Part shown: in pieces, positions 61,421 to 64,000 of the stretch
Layout: each line of letters starts with the position of its first letter
Numbering within the stretch: position 1 is the first letter of the stretch
NCBI RefSeq assembly: GCF_905147045.1
Contig: NC_065918.1
Location: forward strand, 310,001-374,000
Origin: Nymphalis io
Lineage: Eukaryota; Arthropoda; Insecta; Lepidoptera; Nymphalidae
Direction: 5' to 3'
Length of the DNA stretch: 64,000 bases
Made by a program: the position numbers and the translations under genes
The notes under the pieces: model-generated
The model's input: the letters and a program-made list of their open reading frames with translations, nothing else
What the model was told of the DNA's origin: nothing
Database searches by the model: none

Positions 61421-63322
61421 CTATAGCTTGAGCTTCTTTGAAGCATGGTAAGAAAGAGGCGAAGTGGTGGTACCATCTGAAAATATTCTGACTCTAAACG
61501 GACTGTTTTCAAATGAAGTAAATTTAAAAGGCCTTAATGTAGCCTTAGTAGGATTCAAATACAAGTCAAATATAGATTGTGTGGATTTAACAGTGGGTGT
61601 AGGATCAGCTGAAGTTTGTGTAAAAGACGTAACTTTTTTTGTAGAAACTATTCTTTCAGTTGTGGGTGCTATAGTGGTCGGTGTAGAGGCTCGGCTTTTA
61701 GTTGTCCAGACGGTTTGAGGTGTCGATAATGTTGTGTGAATATAACGCAAACTGTCCCAGTTGTATCTTGTAGATGATCCTAACATTTCTATTGATCTAT
61801 TCGCAGTTCGAGTCTTCGGTGTACTTTCATATTTTCGAGTTTTTTCGGAAGAAAGGATTCCCCCATCCAAAGCAGTAAACGGTTTGTTTTCCATTGTATC
61901 CATAGATTTGTTAAATGAATTAGTCCGTGTAAAAGTTGTTGGAGATGCTGTTGTTTCAAGTGATTTAAGTTGACGTTGTTCGCTCTTGTTTGAACTATCC
62001 ATTGAAATGTTATAATTAACATTAACTTTTGCGTTGTTGTTTTCATCGAATTGAGCGACCGCTAATGACGCCGACGTTATAGTAGAAGGAAGATGAAGTT
62101 TTGAATAAATATGGTTGTTGTTTTCTGGCACGTAACGAGATTTTCCTCTTCTTGAAGTAATCGTATTTGGCGTTGTTGTTTGTAAGCCAAAGTTTTGTTT
62201 TTGTATGGGCACTCTTTTCTCGGATGACTTCGATCTTTCAAACGTAGTACTTGTAATTGTTCGAGGCGTAGTTGAGACAAAATAATTTATATAATTTTTA
62301 TTATAGCTGGACAAGCCTCTCGTACGATAAGGTATTTCTGTGGAAGACTTTGCAGATATCTTTTGCAAATTGATAAAAGGATTATGGGATAGATCGATTT
62401 CTTCGTATACGTTATTATTGGACGAAACTTCGCCGAAAGCTTTTCTAAACAGATAATCATTTTTAACGTTACTTTTTGTAGATATTGTTTCTAAGTTCAT
62501 CATTCTTCGGCGGAATTGATTAGACTCTATTTTTCTGGGCGATGGTGGTTTTATTTCAATGAATGCTGGATACGATGTGGTAGTAGACAGAGATGGTGCT
62601 GTAAATTCAAAATGGCCTCTTTTAGATAAGTCTGGTAACTTCAAACTATCTATGTTGTTAATTTTAAAATTTAGCCAATTTAACGGCCCTTTATTATTAT
62701 AATAACTCTTTTCAAATTCGTTCATGTTATTTCCTTTAAATAATTCATTAACAGCTAGATAAGGCGGTTTCAATTTATCAATATCTGGATAATTTACAAT
62801 CTGCGGGCCTGTATCATTACGCTCAAATGTTTTTATATGCCGTGCTCTATCATCAAATTTTGCAGGTGCATGTTTTATAGAAGTGTCACAGTCGACTATA
62901 TATTTCTTTGCATTGTGCTTGCAGTGATGCGGGTACACTACCCATGCCAGGAAACCGTTTCCTTGAAGGCGCGTGTGTTCCTCGTGAATTCGTAAAGCGC
63001 ATTGAACGTCATCGTATATATCTTCGTTGCGAAATGCTGAACACGGAACACCACAAGCCTTGCCGGGACCGCACCAGTACAGCTCACTGATTTGTAGCAA
63101 CCCGTGGTCGCCACTGTGAGGATTCCGAGCTGCCGTATCAAATCTGGACTCGTGGAAAGCGATGCAGACCCATGTTGCCACATCGTCCCTTTTCACACCG
63201 ATTTTCAACAGGTCACGGGCGAGTTCACATCGCTCGTAAATGCGCGCGTTAGCGATCGCAATGAACGTACTCGTCAACAACACGACACCGAACATTGTAA
63301 AGTGCGTTTGCGCATCGGGCAT
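61421..63322 (-). CDS. C-type lysozyme with long disordered C-terminal tail
   Basis: A single open frame of 633 residues. A signal peptide is seen after Met10 (FGVVLLTSTFIAIANA); Met1 gives a nine-residue extension, so Met10 may be the true start. The lysozyme domain spans about residues 27-145 with eight cysteines (32, 53, 84, 90, 94, 108, 134, 145). Glu58 (HES motif) matches the catalytic Glu35 and Asp72 (SGDHGLLQIS) the catalytic Asp52 of hen lysozyme. The stretch between them is a few residues shorter than usual. It should cleave peptidoglycan if folded and secreted. Residues 146-633, rich in Ser, Thr, Asn and Lys, have no recognised domain or membrane helix. Normal insect c-type lysozymes are about 120-140 residues and have introns inside the domain; this frame has none. 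A weak TATA-like ATATTTAT lies near 63443-63450 on the minus strand. Confidence 0.88.
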   Translation of the reverse strand: MPDAQTHFTMFGVVLLTSTFIAIANARIYERCELARDLLKIGVKRDDVATWVCIAFHESRFDTAARNPHSGDHGLLQISELYWCGPGKACGVPCSAFRNEDIYDDVQCALRIHEEHTRLQGNGFLAWVVYPHHCKHNAKKYIVDCDTSIKHAPAKFDDRARHIKTFERNDTGPQIVNYPDIDKLKPPYLAVNELFKGNNMNEFEKSYYNNKGPLNWLNFKINNIDSLKLPDLSKRGHFEFTAPSLSTTTSYPAFIEIKPPSPRKIESNQFRRRMMNLETISTKSNVKNDYLFRKAFGEVSSNNNVYEEIDLSHNPFINLQKISAKSSTEIPYRTRGLSSYNKNYINYFVSTTPRTITSTTFERSKSSEKRVPIQKQNFGLQTTTPNTITSRRGKSRYVPENNNHIYSKLHLPSTITSASLAVAQFDENNNAKVNVNYNISMDSSNKSEQRQLKSLETTASPTTFTRTNSFNKSMDTMENKPFTALDGGILSSEKTRKYESTPKTRTANRSIEMLGSSTRYNWDSLRYIHTTLSTPQTVWTTKSRASTPTTIAPTTERIVSTKKVTSFTQTSADPTPTVKSTQSIFDLYLNPTKATLRPFKFTSFENSPFRVRIFSDGTTTSPLSYHASKKLKL

Positions 63323-63822
63323 CGGTGCACGCTATTTTACTCGTACCTCCCGCCGCGCGCCCGCGCACGATGTGTGTCACACCCGTATGTTTACGGTAAT
63401 CTTAATAGCGGGTCAGGCTGCCGATCATTTTGGAGCGCAGATAAATATGTATTGATTCGTTGAGCTGCGGGATGACTAGTGATGAGCCTGCTACAGGACG
63501 CGAGCTAGACGCTTGTGAAGACATCGACACCCGACTCTGGTTAACCTTGACAGCTACGCGTCACATCACCAGTGGTTGTCAAGCCCGACGCAAATGATTT
63601 TATTGAAATCGGTAATTTCTGAGTGATTCTATTTTTAAAATTGTTTTGCGGAAAAGCAAAGGTCAACGTGTGAAACCATAAATAATAAAAAGCGTTCAAA
63701 AAATATGGGTTGTCTATGTATTTATATTAAAAACAAAATCGCTACAATTTTTTAAGATTAACAATAAAGTAAGATGAGAAATTATAAAATTTTATGATAG
63801 TATTTTTCAAATAATTCGAAAA

Positions 63823-63900
63823 ATGAAGGACATACGGTATCTGAGGGACAGCTCGGTATCGCTAGGCGAGTGTCATGTTATTTCCGCAACGGGTCAGGAG
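63823..63900 (+). CDS. Possible first coding exon at window edge
   Basis: ATG in a fair context (AAAATGA) opens 26 codons (MKDIRYLRDSSVSLGECHVI and onward) and stops exactly at GAG|GTGAGC, a good donor. An in-frame TAA lies shortly upstream. The block is GC-richer than its flanks. It would point away from the lysozyme gene. No partner exon is visible before the window ends, so this is tentative. Confidence 0.25.
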
Positions 63901-64000
63901 GTGAGCCGTCGGCCTCTGCTGCCTAATTTAGAAAGGACTTTACCAATCGAAATAAATATAACGTCAATTTTTATAAATCTTTAATAAATGGTGTTTGTAC

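Noticed and set aside
1..64000. CRISPR arrays, operons, rRNA genes, bacterial-type terminators
   Set aside because: None seen. Spliced genes and retrotransposons show nuclear eukaryotic DNA, and repeats present are SINEs, LINEs and microsatellites.

Overview
The window is AT-rich eukaryotic DNA with spliced genes, many tRNA-derived SINEs, non-LTR retrotransposon pieces and long (AT)n tracts. Repeat style, intron style and a c-type lysozyme gene point to an insect, most likely a butterfly or moth. This is inference from sequence style, not from a database match.

Layout. 1-5.2 kb: noncoding, with one hAT-like inverted-repeat relic. 5.2-18.3 kb (+): one very large gene of three coding exons with GT/AG borders and consistent phases. 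It encodes a predicted 4021-residue C2H2 zinc-finger nuclear protein with a cluster of CtBP-binding PxDLS motifs, a SUMO-interaction-like motif, AT-hook-like basic patches and a Gly-X-Y tract. 18.4-24.5 kb: noncoding, with a candidate MITE and a decayed copia-type pol remnant. 24.7-27.3 kb (+): a gag-like gene with a CCHC knuckle, no pol, and an apparent intron before a short acidic C-terminus, possibly a domesticated gag. 29.3-30.4 kb (-): a broken LINE reverse-transcriptase piece. 31.7-33.8 kb (-): the C-terminal exons of a CD36/SCARB-family scavenger receptor; its N-terminal exons were not found. 34-61 kb: mainly noncoding or intronic DNA with SINEs, a LINE nested inside another LINE (41.2-43.3 kb), an orphan exon-like block (47.5 kb), an R1-like LINE relic (56.2-56.7 kb), a 38-nt hairpin (58.4 kb) and a 48-bp perfect palindrome (59.3 kb). 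61.4-63.3 kb (-): an intronless c-type lysozyme with both catalytic acids and eight cysteines, followed by a tail of about 490 residues. At 63.8 kb (+) there may be a first coding exon of another gene.

The host genes look functionally unrelated: a chromatin or transcription regulator, a lipid/scavenger receptor and a secreted lysozyme-like protein. They share a repeat-rich neighbourhood rather than a pathway. No CRISPR array, operon, rRNA or genuine tRNA gene was seen.
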